64,000 nucleotides of DNA from Rehmannia glutinosa (taxonomy: Eukaryota > Streptophyta > Magnoliopsida > Lamiales > Orobanchaceae). This document shows, piece after piece, positions 10,272 through 23,015 of this stretch. Every line of letters starts with the position of its first letter. Within the stretch, counting starts at the first letter, position 1. The stretch covers positions 744,001 through 808,000 of the forward strand of contig JABTTQ020002531.1 of assembly GCA_016081115.2 (NCBI GenBank). The letters run 5' to 3'. Both the position numbers and the translations under genes were made by a program. The notes beneath the pieces are model-generated. The model saw nothing but the letters and a program-made list of their open reading frames with translations, ran no database searches and was not told the origin of the DNA.

Positions 10272-13200
10272 TATCACGCCCCAAAATGGAAGCCATGACA
10301 CAATTTACCAACTTATGCCGTTTACAAGCGGCTTATTTATCCTCCTACATACGTCAATAGAACGATAAAATCCGGACTAATTATAAATAACGGAATAACT
10401 AAGTCGAGAGTATGGTTACAGCGGAATCCGGAAAAATAAAAATACAACATAATAATTGTTCTTGTGGTCCTACGCCCGCTAATACATTAAATAAGTTCAA
10501 AGTCTAAATCATCACAAATAAAATCCATCGTCTTAATAAAGTCCATAATACAATACATAACTAAGCTACGTCTTGAGATCCATCGTCGCCATTGTCCCGA
10601 TACAACTCTTCATCCTCCTGGTTGATAAAAGAGGTGGGGTGAGAACAAAAATTCTCCAGTAGGTGGGTCTTTGGTGTGCGAGTGTGGCTCGTTTATGCAC
10701 GAAATTTCATGGAAAACAATGCATGATGTACATATGACTTTGTCTCGTTGTTTGTATAAAGATTTTCGATTAACCCTTATGTTAGATTGGTCAGAATCAG
10801 TCAAACACTATTAATATTTTATTAAATTTACTTCCACTTTGAATTGGATAAAGCGAAGCAAATTATCCCACTTCCTTGGATAAAGCCAAGCAAATTATCC
10901 CACCCACTGGATAAAGCCAAGCAAATTATCCCACATCACTTGGATAAACAAGCAAATTATCCCACATCACTTGGATAAAGCAAAAGCAAATTATCCCACT
11001 TCCATTGGATAAAGCCGAAGCAAATTATCCCACTTCACTTGGATAAAGCCGGCAAATTAAACTTCCATTGGATAAAGTCAAGCAAATTATCCCACGTCAC
11101 TTGGATAAAAAGCAAATTATCCCACATCACTTGGATAAAGCCGAAGCAAATTATCCCACTCGGATAAAGCCGAAGCAAATTATCCCACTTCACTTGGATA
11201 AAGCCGAAGCAAATTATCCCACTTTAAATTTTCACTTTACTTTCCACTTTCATTCTCAACTTCACTTTCACTTATCATTTCACTTCACATTTCACTTCAA
11301 GTTTCACTTCACTTCACATTTCACTTCCCAACATTTAATTTCACTTTACGTGCACTTAAATTTTCACGTCAAAAATTGTCTTCCAAGTACTATCTTACTC
11401 GTTCGAAAAATTTGATAAAATCAGTTAGCAAGTCCGGAGTGATCTTGGTCACATGATCTCCGGTATTTATTTCAAAACAAAACTCGTGGTCTAGTTATCG
11501 GGCGGATAATCTAGCCGGTTTTAATATTCGGTTCGGGCATTATGTTCAAGCTCGATATTTTTATTAGATAAGTAAGAAATATCTCTTAAAATATTTATAT
11601 GGCAACTGAGTTAGAAAATCTCAATTTCAATGTCCTTAGCAATTTTAAAAATAAAAAATCATTTTTACTAAGGAGAACATTCCCTCGCCGGGTTTTAAAA
11701 TTCAATAAGTTTCAATTCCGACCTCGAAAAATGATAAAGTCAGTTTCAAAAATTTCCAAATTCCCAGAGGGTTATATTTTTCAGAGGCTCGAGAAAGATT
11801 TTATAAAATTTGCATATTCGCCCGCTAGTTTCCAAAAATTTCAATTTTTGACTTGATATTCTAAAATTAGGTAAATCTTAAACCGGGAAGGATTTTGAGG
11901 TGATTCCAATTTTAAAATACTTCTTTGGGCAGTAATAAGTTGTGGTTAAAACAGTTTTGAAAATTTCGAAAGTTAGGTACCTCATTTTCACAAATTATAA
12001 TTTTGGCCCAAAAGCGATTTGTTTGTCGTTAAAGGCTCGTTTCAAGTCGGATGGTTATGAAATTTGAACTAAAGGTTTAAAATATAATATTAAGTAAATC
12101 TGCAAGTTTTAGAGATACCTTGACTGCCCCATTTTCGAAAATTTCAGTTTTGGTCTTTTAAGTTTTACAATTTTATATTTTGATATCAAACTTGTTCCTT
12201 ATTGTATTTTCTTGCCCGGAAGGGGTCTCAATCTTTCAAGTCACTTCATATATGAAATTTACAGATTATTGGGTCCAATATTTCGAATTTTCAGAGAGGG
12301 CCTTCACAGTTTTTCATATTTACACTTTTGGCCCAATATTTCACAATAATTGCAAAAATAACCCAAGCTTCGAATTTTCTTGCACAAGTTGCAAGTCCAG
12401 AATTCCAATAATATATAAAAACTTATTTTAAACATTTCTAAAATATATTTGAACATTCATAGCATCATAAATCATAAAAGCAAATGATGAGCAATTTTAT
12501 CAACATTTTATGCAAGAAAAATATCATACTCATCTTTTTATTTTCTCGAAATTTTATTAAAACATAAATATCATAAATACTTGATAAAATTCATAAAATA
12601 TCATATTTTCACATGAACATGCATTTTTGTGCACTAGTAGAAAGAATGATGTGATTTTTGTAGAAATAATTTTCACCCACCTCGTAGTAGTTTTTCGGGT
12701 TGATCTAAAACTGAATCTTCTTCTTGATACCAACTTGTTGACTCAAAACTCTTTAAGGTCAGTCCCTATATGGTATCCAAACCATATTTTGGTGTTAAAA
12801 TTAAAGTATCAAATTTAAAGGAATTTAATAGGATCAAATGACTACTACTTACCTTAATGTCCTCAAATTTTTCTTCAAGCTTCTAACTTCAACTTGAACT
12901 TATATAGGTCATCCCCTAAGCTCCAAAAATTCAAATCCTTGAGTCAAAATTAATTCCTTAAGTTTTCAAGAGTAAAAATACTAAAACCACAATTTCTCAC
13001 CTTAAATGTGTGTAGTCTTGAATTTCCTCTTCAAACTTGTAATCAAGTATAGGTCTCTTAATTCTTCATGGAAAAATCCTTCTAGGAGTACCTTAATAAG
13101 GAAGAATTCAACAAAGTTAAAGGATGAAAGTGTATACTTGAATTTTCAAGAAAATAACAATGAAGGTGAAAGAGAAAAAAAAAATTTCTCACCTTTGGCT

Positions 13201-14160
13201 TGGAAATTTTTGGTCCTTAGAGAATATGGGGAGAGAGTGTTGTGTTTTGTTCTTCTAATTATGAAAGAATGAGAGAGGTTTAAGTGTTGTAGGATGAAAA
13301 AAAAATGAAATTTGTGTTTCATAGATGTAATATGGCCGAAAATGGTAGGAGGATATACTTTTTTTTTTTTTTTTTTGTATTTAATAATAATGCAAAGTGA
13401 AAGTTGGAGGAAAAAAATTATTCCCCCTAATCTTGCTATAGCCGAAAGTTGGCACAAGTAGGAGAATTATTTTTGTTGTTTTCTTTACTTTTGTTTAAAG
13501 TATGGGATATTAAATAAAGTGGTGTAATAGAAAAGATAAAAGTTGAATGTTCCTTGTCTTGATTATCCACATTGTGGACGTCCAACAATCCCCTTTTTTT
13601 TTTTTTTTTTTTTTTTCCCTTAAAATCTAGTTGATAGATACCAAATAATAAAAATAGTAATAGAAGAAAAAAAATGAGTTATTTTCTCCATTTTAAGTGA
13701 TAAAGAAAAAACATTTAGGAAAAATATTTATTTTCTTTTATTTTATAAAATTTGAGGAAAATAAAATGTTTAAATATCCATAATTAAATATTTAGGAATT
13801 TAAAATTAAGGATGTGAAATACCAAATGTGTATTTAAAAAAAATATTAATAATAATAAATTGGAAGTTGGTTGAAATGAATTATAGAATAAGGTGAAATA
13901 TTTGGATAAGAATTGGAACTTACTCCTAAATTATCGAGGGTCCAATATTTCTAAAGTCGTAGTCAATCGATCAAGTATTAATACTAGAGAAGGAATTAAA
14001 AATCATTAGGCTCGAAAATAAAAGGCGTAATTGGCGTTGGAAGGAATAAATAAATAAGAATCGGGTCACGTTTCATTAATAATGGTTCGTGTTACTTAAC
14101 TAAATAAATAAATCACTAAACAACGTTGTATCTCACGTCGCTAAAATCCGGGGCATCACA
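10272..14160 (-). repeat. Right LTR of gypsy element 1 (full length)
   Basis: 3,889 bp. It carries a second copy of the minisatellite (about 10842-11222) and about 2.1 kb of AT-rich unique LTR sequence (about 11270-13415) absent from the left LTR, followed by the shared terminal part with a 23-base T run (13594-13616). No coding capacity is evident in the long unique part. The ORFs in it, for example 11599-11856 and 13006-13272, have no recognisable motif. Confidence 0.9.
10842..11222 (+). repeat. Minisatellite array in right LTR
   Basis: About 11 units of the same GGATAAAGCCGAAGCAAATT type as in the left LTR. Several units have small deletions (GGATAAACAAGC, GATAAAGCCGGCAAATTA). Unit order differs from the left array, so unit gain or loss, or assembly collapse, has happened since insertion. 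Confidence 0.88.
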
Positions 14161-17100
14161 TAAGTGATAAAAGTAAACATTTTTTTTGGAAAATATCAGG
14201 TCATACAACAACATGTTTTGTTTCATCTCTATGGGAGGAAAAATTGATCGAGCATAAACACGGGAAATTCTCCTCTAGTTTTTCAATTGCACGGTCAGAA
14301 CTATCATTTGATTGGAAGCCTTCTGTGCTACGTAATATTTGATCAACTTTATATTTATGACACTGAGAATGAAGTCCAAAATCGAATGAATTCGGTTAGG
14401 TATGTATTTATTTTACAATATTTCCCTAAAATTATATCAATCATAAGATATCATTTAACATTAGCTTGGTATTATATTACGTTTTCATGCAACAATAACA
14501 AATTGTAGTAAATTTCTCATGCAGGAACAATGATGAGATTTCAGATTTACACAGTCAAATCGTAGTTGAACTCAAAACCATGTTGGATGAATACAATATT
14601 TTGGTAAGGTCGTTTAGAATGGCCAGAGAATAAATTGCCGATGATGGTATTTTATACATGAGATTATGACTTATTGGTAGAAGAGGCGCGGATGCAAGGA
14701 GGTATAATTTGCCTTCAGTTTCAGAAATTGTTGCATTAGTTGTTGGCGATTTTGATCAGTCAATGGGTGACAGAGATATTATAGTAGAGACACGAACTGG
14801 GAAGTTGAAACGTATCAACGAATTGCCCTTCGTATCTTGGTTTATAATACCCATTGTTATTTCCTTATGGTGAAGATGGTTATAGGAAAGATATACCTTT
14901 TTCTGAAACTAGAACACCCGCTAATGGAGGTAGAAAAAGAGTTAGCCAAAGGGAGTTCTTTGCATACCAGTTGCATGAAAGAGACATTAAGTTTTCCACC
15001 ATACTATTATGTCGAAGACTAACACAATAATTCATTGTAGATGGATACACGATGGTTGAGTCATCAAGATTGTGGTATATCAGAACCCATCAGAAACAAC
15101 TGCGCATTGAAATGTACAAGGGGATTGCCGATGCTTTGATATACGAGGTGAAACAGACCCCTGTAGTCTTGGAAATCGAGTTGTGTTGCCTCCTTCATTT
15201 ACCGGTGGAGCACGTTATATGATTCAGAATTACCAAGATACAATGGCAATTTGCAGATGGGCAGGATATCCTGATCTATTCATAACTTTCATTGCAATCC
15301 AAAGTGGCCAAAGATTGTTCGTTTTGTTGAAAGAAGAAATTTTAGAGCTGATGATCGACCCGATATTCTTGCTCGGATTTCCAAAGTAAAATTAGACGTT
15401 TTGGTGAGAGATTTCCGATGCAACAAAGTTTTTGGAAATCTTATTTTTGGTGAACATACCATCACTAATTACACAAATTTTATTATTGAAGTTATAGTTT
15501 AATAATAGATATTTAATATTTCCTAGACCTAAAATATTTAAAATCATTTGTTTTGCAGTGATTTACATAGTGGGGTTCCAAAATAGAGGTCTTCCTCATG
15601 CTCACATTCTTCTTTTTTTATCAAAAGAAGATAGATACCTGAATGTAGGTGATATTGATCAAATTAATTCGGTTCAAATTCCAGATGAGATATCAGATCA
15701 TGTGTATTATGATGCTGTGCGAGATTTCATGATTCATGGTCCTTGCGGTCATCTAAGAAAATCTTCTCCTTGCATGTCAGATGATAAGTACACCAAGCAT
15801 TTCCCAAAGAGATTTGTAGAATCTACTTCTATCGATGGTGATGGTTATCCAGTCTACATATGTAGAAACACTGGAAGAACGGTTATGAAAAATGGTGTCC
15901 GCTAGATAACAGATGGGTCGTTCCATATAACCGATATCTTTTGTTGAAGTACGAAGCTCACTTGAATGTTGAATGGTGCAATCAATCCAGATCTATTAAG
16001 TATTTGTTCAAATATGTCAACAAAGACAATGATAGAGTCACTGCATCTTTTTATAAGAGTACATGTGCTGATAGTTTAAAGACACATGTCGATGAGGTGA
16101 ATATGTATTATGATTGTCGTTACATTTCACCATGTGAAGCCGCTTGGAGAATTTTTGGATATGAAATTCAGTACAAAGACCCCACTGTCGAACGATTGAG
16201 CTTTCATCTTCCAGATGAGCAGAGAATCATTTTTTCAGATTCAGATCCATTGGATGAAGTCATTGAACGTCAATTGTTGAATCAAAGTATGTTTTTAGGT
16301 TGGTTTGAGGCTAATAAAAAATTCCTAGAGGCAAACAATCTTACTTACGTAGAATTTCCTCAAAAATTTATTTGGAAGAAAGACACTAGAGAATGGGTTC
16401 CTAGGAAAATAGGATTGTCTTTGGCTCGACTTTACTACGTCCCCCCGGGGTCTGGGGATAATTATTATGCTAGGTGTCTACTTAACATAATCCGAGGAGC
16501 GAAATGTCATGATGATTTAAAAAAGGTTAACAACACTCAGTACGGTTCATATCGCGCTGGCTGTTATGCTTTGGGGTTGTTGGAAGATGATAGAGAACAT
16601 ATTGATGGTATTACTGAGGCAAGCTATTGGGGGATCTGCACAGTCCGTAAGAGGTTTGTTCACTTCTTGCTTTATTCAGACTCTTTGAGCCGTCCAGAAT
16701 ATATTTGGAAAAAATATTGGAAATATTTATTGGATGATGTTTTATACAAACAACGCCAACTCAGAAAATATAAAGGTATCAAGTATAGACAAATTGTTAT
16801 GAATAATGTTATTATATTGAATTATTAAATTTTGCTATATTTAAATTGATCCAACTAACTGATTCATTTGATATTTTTCAGAATTGAATCTGAGTGATGA
16901 TGAAATAAAAAATCTAGCATTAATAGAAGTTGAGAAGTTGTTGCAGAAGCTCGAAAAAAGTTTAAAGGATTATCCGGAGATGCCAGTACCAAATGTCGTG
17001 AGCTGTGATATCTTTCATAATAGGTTTATTCTGATGAAATGCAATACGATTGTCAAGCATTGAGCGAAGAACACAGAAATCTGATTGAAAGTTTGAACAG

Positions 17101-17293
17101 TGAGCAGCGACATGTTATGATAAAGTAATGGAAGTGTGAACAAATGTGAACAAATACGATTGTCAATTGCACGTTGCTGTATCCAGGGTGACTAATCGTA
17201 AGGGTTTAAAAATCCTAATTTGTGATTATGAGAATAAATGTAGCAACAAAACTACAAATGTTGTATATAAGGAAGTTTTTCGTAATTTGTAAA
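14161..17293 (+). pseudogene. Helitron Rep/helicase gene, Rep domain and helicase remnants (broken)
   Basis: Resumes the frame interrupted at 6435. In order: NIRSYNNMFCFISMGGKIDR (about 14195-14250), QLHGQNYHLIGSLL (about 14284-14327), FDQLYIYDTENEVQNRM, then VVLPPSFTGGARYM and GYPDLFITF (15180-15290). The HUH motif GLPHAHILLFL is at about 15588-15620 and the tyrosine motif SIKYLFKYVNK at about 15995-16030. A long open stretch covers 15941-16828. The helicase half is nearly gone: SLNSEQRHVMIK (about 17090-17127) is followed almost at once by YDCQLHVAVSRVTNRKGLKI (about 17155-17214) and VVYKEVFRNL plus stop (17291-17293). The SF1 helicase Walker A/B region is therefore deleted. Many stops and frameshifts; not functional. 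Confidence 0.9.
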
Positions 17294-17719
17294 TTACATT
17301 TCTTCATTGACATTATTAATGGAGAGTTGATATATTTATTAATACAATGTTGTGAAGATTTTTATTTATTAATAATATCAAGTATTATTTTTTTCATCAA
17401 TGCAAGTTCAATATGAAAATATGTCTCATATGGGTTTTTTTTGTATAGAGGTAAAGTGTGTGTGAGAGAGTGACAAATATAATACCAATGTAGAAATATT
17501 CATATATTGAGAGATAATATAAACAAGCTAAATTTGACATTTAAGTTTATAATTAAAAATATAAATCTGATATACAAATACTTATTTTTATTTACTTTAT
17601 ATGAATATTATTATTAAAATAAAGTAATAAATACCAACTGATTATTAATAAATAATTTTCTTACAAATTAATAATGTTAAAATACTGATACGCGTGCAAA
17701 GCGCGGGTGGAATTACTAG
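17294..17719 (+). other. 3' terminal non-coding part of Helitron A
   Basis: About 425 bp of AT-rich sequence from the end of the helicase frame to the CTAG terminus. Near the end GATACGCGTGCAAAGCGCGG forms the short terminal hairpin, 8-10 bp before CTAG, as expected for Helitrons. Confidence 0.8.
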
Positions 17720-17797
17720 TCTAATTAAAGATAAAATATAACAATAACAAAATTTGTTCCATTACTGCATGTGATTATACTTGTCCTATAATATATA

Positions 17798-20590
17798 CTA
17801 GTAATTCATCTTGTGCATTGCACGCATATTTTTATTTTAATATTATTGGTTTATAATATCTATTAACATAAACTGGTATTTATTACTTTATTTTAGTAGT
17901 AATATTCATATAAGGTTATTAAAAACAAATTTATCTATCAATTTTATATTTTTCAACTATAAACTTAAATGTCTAATTCAACTCCTAAGGAATTATTCCT
18001 CAATTTTTACATGTCTCTAAATTATTGTTTTATATATCCCATTCTTTTTCACACACCTCTTTATAAATAATTATATATAATTTGTGAGATATGTATTTTT
18101 ATATTGTACTTCGACTGTTGAAAAAAAATGAATACTTCACATTATTAATTAAAAATATAAATTGAGATATTATTCAAAATAATATGGTAGAAAAAATCAT
18201 GAATAAAATTTAAAATGAACTATTATGTCATTGATATAAATGTTAGTAGTATTAGCATAATTTTACAGCAATATCATAGTAATCCACTAAAAAATTTACA
18301 AACGTAAACATGATATAACTGAACCAGGGTATAGAAATAGTACAATTGATATCAATATTCATTATTTGACATTTATGCCCAATAGATGTATGTAAACCCC
18401 ATGTGTCTTCTCATTTTGATCAACAATGAATTGATATGAATCACTCATCAATCAAAACAAAATGATAGAATACACTGGGAAGTTTGACAATCCAAAAACT
18501 TTTAACTGTAAAGTCTATTTTAAAATGCAACATCAATCGATTAATCATATATATATGATTATATAATTAATTTTACAGCAATTTATTTATGGCATTGGTT
18601 GACAATATAATTATTAATTATCATATATTGAGTTAAAAACACATTATTTTCGTTACAAAAAATCTTTCTATTTACTTACCAAAGCAAAACAACGTCAATT
18701 TTAGATAACTCCAAAACATACAGTGGTCGCAAGATATTGATTATTTCATTTTCCAACATTGATTTATTGATTTACCAAAGTAAAGGACCAACAATTCTAT
18801 GATTGTTTTCTAGAGTTATAGTTAATAAAATATAAAAAATAATAAATACTAATTGATTACATATACCAATTAAATAAATATATGATTGATTTTACAGGAC
18901 AATTATAGTATTAATTGATCGTGTCAATTACTTAACGTCAATTTGATTAGTTTTATTAATCGCATATCAAGATATGAAAGAGATGTGTACAGTTTTCAAA
19001 CAATAAAATATTTGTTACCATTTTTAGTTTTCTAAATATTTTAATTAGTTGTTTTTCTTAATTAAGGCAATATATTGTTGTTCTAAAATTATTTCAATCA
19101 ATAGTTGATGGGATCTATAGATTGGATAAATACAATAATAAATAATTACCATTATCTATAGTAATGATTACAATTAATTTTTTGATTGTATAGGACAATT
19201 ATAGGATTAATTATAGAATTTTTAAATTTTTAAATCTAAAAAAATATTACAATCATAACCGAAAAAATAATTAGCCAATAAAAAATTTATTTTACGAAAG
19301 ATTCTTGCCATTGACTTACCAAATCAAAACACCACTAATTTTGGATAACTCCAAAACATGCATTGGTTAGGATAATATTTGGATTGATTTGTTCAAAACT
19401 TTATCTTATTTTATATCTTTTCTTTTTTTTTCTTTTTTATCTGATTGAGTTGCCTTAGTTATGTCATATATATACTAATTTTAGTCAATAGTAATTAGAG
19501 TTGTTAATTATTTTTAATCAAGCAAATTATCATCAAATCTGATACCAGCATTGATCAGTTGACCAATTAGACGATAATTCATTTTTCTAGACTCAACTTA
19601 ATTAGTATTTGTTCACACTTCTGGAAATACCAATATTTCAAAAATAAATATAAAAAATAAATATTGAAACATCAATCGAATCAGTATGAAATAAAAATCC
19701 AGATATTCATTCAAAAGCATAATAATCAAACATCTTATTAATAATAAAATATTTTCGAAATCATCCATAAAAAAATTCAGAATTCAAAATCAATTTAAAT
19801 ATAAATGGAATTTGGCAGCATAAAAAAATATTTCAATCAATATATGAAAGAGACATATACAATATTCCCGAGTAATAAATATTCGTTACCATTTTGAGTA
19901 TAAATATAAGAGGATTTAACATAAATAATAAGCTGCAAAAAAAAATATTTGAATACAATATCAATTGTTAATTCAGTGAAAGATACATAACATCATAATT
20001 CGTCTATTTTAACTATTATTAAATAATTTAGGAAAGTTTGAATAGTCATCATTATTTAAAACTTGAGTAATAAATATTATATTGTACAAATTGCATCGAC
20101 ACCATTGACACAAATAAATAATATATTTGATGAAGATGATTATAGAATCAACATCATTGTAATATATATATTTAAGAAGAACTGACATATACTAATATCA
20201 ATTGTGGTGAAATACTATTTATAATTTTTAAAAAATATATATTATATATAGATAGAATTGATACTATAGACTCACTTTTGGTATAAAGTAGGAATACCAG
20301 TAAATAAAATTTTCCTAATTTTTATACAGATAAAATAGGAATACCATTTTTGATATTTTCCCAATGTATATACATATAAAGTAGGAATACCATTTACAAT
20401 CTTTTCTTATAATATTTTCATAATTTATATAATTACAACGATTTTCTTATAATATTTTCCTAATATAAGAATTTATAATAATCACCGTTTATAATGTTTA
20501 CAATTGTTTCATAATATAATAAGTAAAAAGAGCGGAAAATAAAAATTCCGGACTTCTGCTATTATATATATATATATATATATATATAGA
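17798..20590 (-). mobile_element. Helitron B, non-autonomous, opposite orientation
   Basis: On the minus strand the 5' end is TC at 20590-20589 after A, then a TA run and AATAGCAGAAGTC. The 3' end is GTGCAATGCAC (hairpin, loop AAT), 11 bp, then CTAG at 17801-17798 followed by T. Length 2,793 bp. No coding region is seen; it is AT-rich throughout. Its first roughly 180 bp resemble the 5' end of Helitron A (AATAGCAGAAGTC, ACATTATAA, TTCTTATATTAGG, TATTATAAGAA, TCGTTGTAAT in the same order), so the two belong to one family. Probably moved by helicase supplied in trans. Confidence 0.82.
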
Positions 20591-20724
20591 TTTATAAAGA
20601 TTATTATGTAATTGATAATCAAATTGAATTTAGAATGAATACGTTTTCAATAGTTAAAACGAAACTGACCTAAACAACCCCCAATTTGACATCCCATGTT
20701 AATGTTATGGAATCAAAAATCTCT
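20591..20724. other. Spacer between Helitron B and the Mutator-like element
   Basis: Short AT-rich host DNA, no feature seen. Confidence 0.4.
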
Positions 20725-20733
20725 TATTTTATT

Positions 20734-21635
20734 GGGTAAATCACACTTAATCCCCCTAGACTTTCATTGAATATCACTTTATCCCCTTGTAATTTCAATT
20801 GTATCACTTTACTCCCTTGTACTCTTAATTTGTATCACTTTACCCCCTTATTCTATTAAAATACCATCTTGTCTTCCTATTTCTTTATTAAATTACCTAA
20901 ATGTCCCTACAATTATTTTTATTTAATGGCATTAAACTCACATAAGTTTTTTTTTGGAATATTTTTTGCTATTTATTAAATCTGATACAATTTCTATTAA
21001 ATAACTATATTGTAGGTTATATTCCGTTAACTAATATATTTTTCCATAATTATTTTTTTCATCATAAATCTAAAAATTGTGTATTATATTGTAGATAATA
21101 TTTTGTAAAAGTAAACTATTAGTATTGAGTTTCTCATGATAAATGAATGATACTAAAATAATTTAAAATATATATATATATATATAAATTATTGTATAGC
21201 CATATTTAATATATTATGTTAATGTAAGAATATTCAATTTTTTTTATTAAAACGTTTAACCACTAAAACTAATATATTTCTATTTAACATAGCTTTTTTT
21301 ATTCAATTGAAAATTAAAAAATTGTTAATAATATTTCACATCTTTAATAAGAATGTATTGATATATATTATATAGTCCAAGTTTACTAATATTAAATAAG
21401 TACAAGTTAATTAATATTAAATACTTTTAAAATGATTTGCTATTTTACTCAAACTAATATGTAAGGATAAAATGGTCATGTCTTTTATTATATGGATACA
21501 AAATAATATTATAAATATATAAGAGGGTAAAGTGATACTAATTGAGAGTATAATGTGGTAAAATGATACAATTGAGGGTATAAGGGGGTAAAGTGATACT
21601 CAACAAGAGTATAGGGGGCAAAGTGAGATTTACCC
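20734..21635. mobile_element. Mutator-like non-autonomous element (long-TIR MITE)
   Basis: 902 bp with terminal inverted repeats of roughly 110 bp starting GGGTAAATC. The left arm reads ATCACTTTATCCCC and TATCACTTTACTCCC; the right arm is the reverse complement with GGGGTAAAGTGATAC repeats. It is flanked by a perfect 9-bp duplication TATTTTATT (20725-20733 and 21636-21644), the TSD size of Mutator-like elements. The interior is AT-rich with no ORF. Within each arm the motif TATCACTTTA(C/T)CCCC is repeated about every 30 bp. Confidence 0.9.
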
Positions 21636-21644
21636 TATTTTATT

Positions 21645-22560
21645 CTCTATTTCATTTTTTTATGTATATGATAAAATTATTATTGGTACTCCAATGTACA
21701 ATTAGTGGATGTTATGTACAACAGTTGTCATTATTGTATGGGTGGTGCTATTCACACTCTCAAAACCTTTAAATACACACACTTACTAAATACACTCCCA
21801 CCCCTTTTTAAAATATAATACATTTACTAAATACACCCTTATAATTTCTCATCTTACCCTTCTATTGTGTCCCCCCAAATACACCACAAAATCATACACC
21901 CCCCTCTCAAAAATAAATCATACACCCCAAGAGACAATGACTGCAGAAGAAGTTTCGGCAATAGAAGAAGGAGATAATATTTTTCTTTAATTTTGAATGT
22001 AATTTTTCACTTTAATTTCACATGTATAGTTGGATTAGTTCGGATAATTGTTGAATAATGTTGAGTATAAGTGTTGGGAAATTGGGCTTGGTTTGAATTA
22101 TGGAGTTAAAAAGTTTTTTTTTTCGATTTTGTTTACATTAGGGGAAAAAGACGATAGATGGCACGATGACCGTAGGTAGACATGTCCAAATTATAGGAAA
22201 ATTAGTCTTGAAATAAAATTATTTTATTTATTTAAATTTATAAACTCCTTTAATAATCAAAAGAAAATATTTAAAAATAAAATTTGGAAGTCGGATATTA
22301 TTTCAATATACGATTTTGTAACAAATTTAGAAGGTTTATATTATATACTTTTGAAAAACAATCTTGATATGTTAGCCAATTTCATTATCATAAATATGGA
22401 TGAAAATGGTTTGGTTCAAATACTCAAATCCATACAATCCATCACTCAACAAATCATCGATTTCTTACCAAATCACTTCCATATCATCAATCAATTTAGC
22501 GAATTATTTTTGGACAAATCAATCGAAAATTATCCTAACGTGGACATATATATTTTTTAG
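21645..22560. other. Intergenic AT-rich DNA upstream of the hAT remnant
   Basis: No gene recognised. Small ORFs at 22351-22560 and 22400-22678 overlap each other in different frames and have no known motif. It may include the degenerate left end of the hAT element, but no clear TIR was found. Confidence 0.35.
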
Positions 22561-22569
22561 TTATCAAAA

Positions 22570-22990
22570 ACGAACCGAACTGGCCCAACGGTTCGAAAAC
22601 TCGTTGACCACGGTTTGGGTTCTTACCATAACCGAAAACCATTTTTATACGGTAATGGTTACAGGTTGTGTTTTTTAGAACTGCAAACCGCCGGTTCAAT
22701 ATATATTATTATATAAATTTTTTTAATTTAAAACTCAAAAATATTTAAAATTTAAAACCTACCGGTCACATTTGTGAACGTTGCCGTTCGATTTAACTGA
22801 AAAAAACGGTTTTCCTCTTTTTTTTTTGTTTTTATTGAAAATCAAAATTTTCAAAATCAACGGCCAAGATTATTTAACCGTTGATGATCAACAACCATAA
22901 TTGTGTGAATCAACGGTCAAAATTTTTGTGACCGTTGAAGCAAACCGCCGGTTTACGGTTAAACCGCCGGTTTTCCGAAATAAAAAAAAT
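22570..22990 (+). promoter_or_regulatory. hAT subterminal repeat region (CCGCCGGTT motifs)
   Basis: The motif AAACCGCCGGTT occurs three times (22684, 22941, 22960). Related ACGGTT/AACCGT half-sites are scattered between (CAACGGTCAAAA, GACCGTTGA, CCGTTGATG). Clusters of short repeated motifs near element ends are transposase-binding sites in hAT elements. The position just upstream of the transposase remnant supports that reading. Inferred role. Confidence 0.5.
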
Positions 22991-23015
22991 TTGTTTGTTT
23001 TTCCTAAATTTTTTC

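Larger units (their letters stand above)
6441..14160 (-). mobile_element. Ty3/gypsy LTR retrotransposon 1, internally deleted
   Basis: Two LTRs (6441-8265 and 10272-14160) flank a 2.0 kb internal region. The element reads on the minus strand: a primer-binding-like site next to the right LTR, gag, zinc knuckle and protease leftwards, and a purine-rich tract next to the left LTR. LTR ends on the minus strand are TGTGATGCCCC and GGGGCGTGACA. The internal region ends just after the protease/RT linker (VEYPDVFPQGL, about 8430-8470), so reverse transcriptase, RNase H and integrase are absent. It is therefore non-autonomous. It sits inside the Rep frame of Helitron A and is younger than that insertion. 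Confidence 0.93.
1544..17719 (+). mobile_element. Helitron A, degenerate, with nested LTR retrotransposon
   Basis: The 5' end is TC after an A, followed by TATATATATATAATAGCAG. The 3' end is a short GC hairpin (CGCG TGCAAAG CGCG, about 17693-17707), then CTAG at 17716-17719 and a flanking T. This fits Helitron insertion between A and T without target duplication. A TC at 1538 is an alternative start. Inside are an RPA-like fragment, a captured kinase fragment and a broken Rep/helicase gene. Without the inserted gypsy element at 6441-14160 the Helitron is about 8.4 kb. Ends and Rep motifs are visible directly; that both ends belong to one element is inferred from the continuous coding order between them. 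Confidence 0.85.

Noticed and set aside
11599..13272. ORFs in the long right LTR as captured host genes
   Set aside because: No motif recognised, low-complexity translations, no splice pattern.
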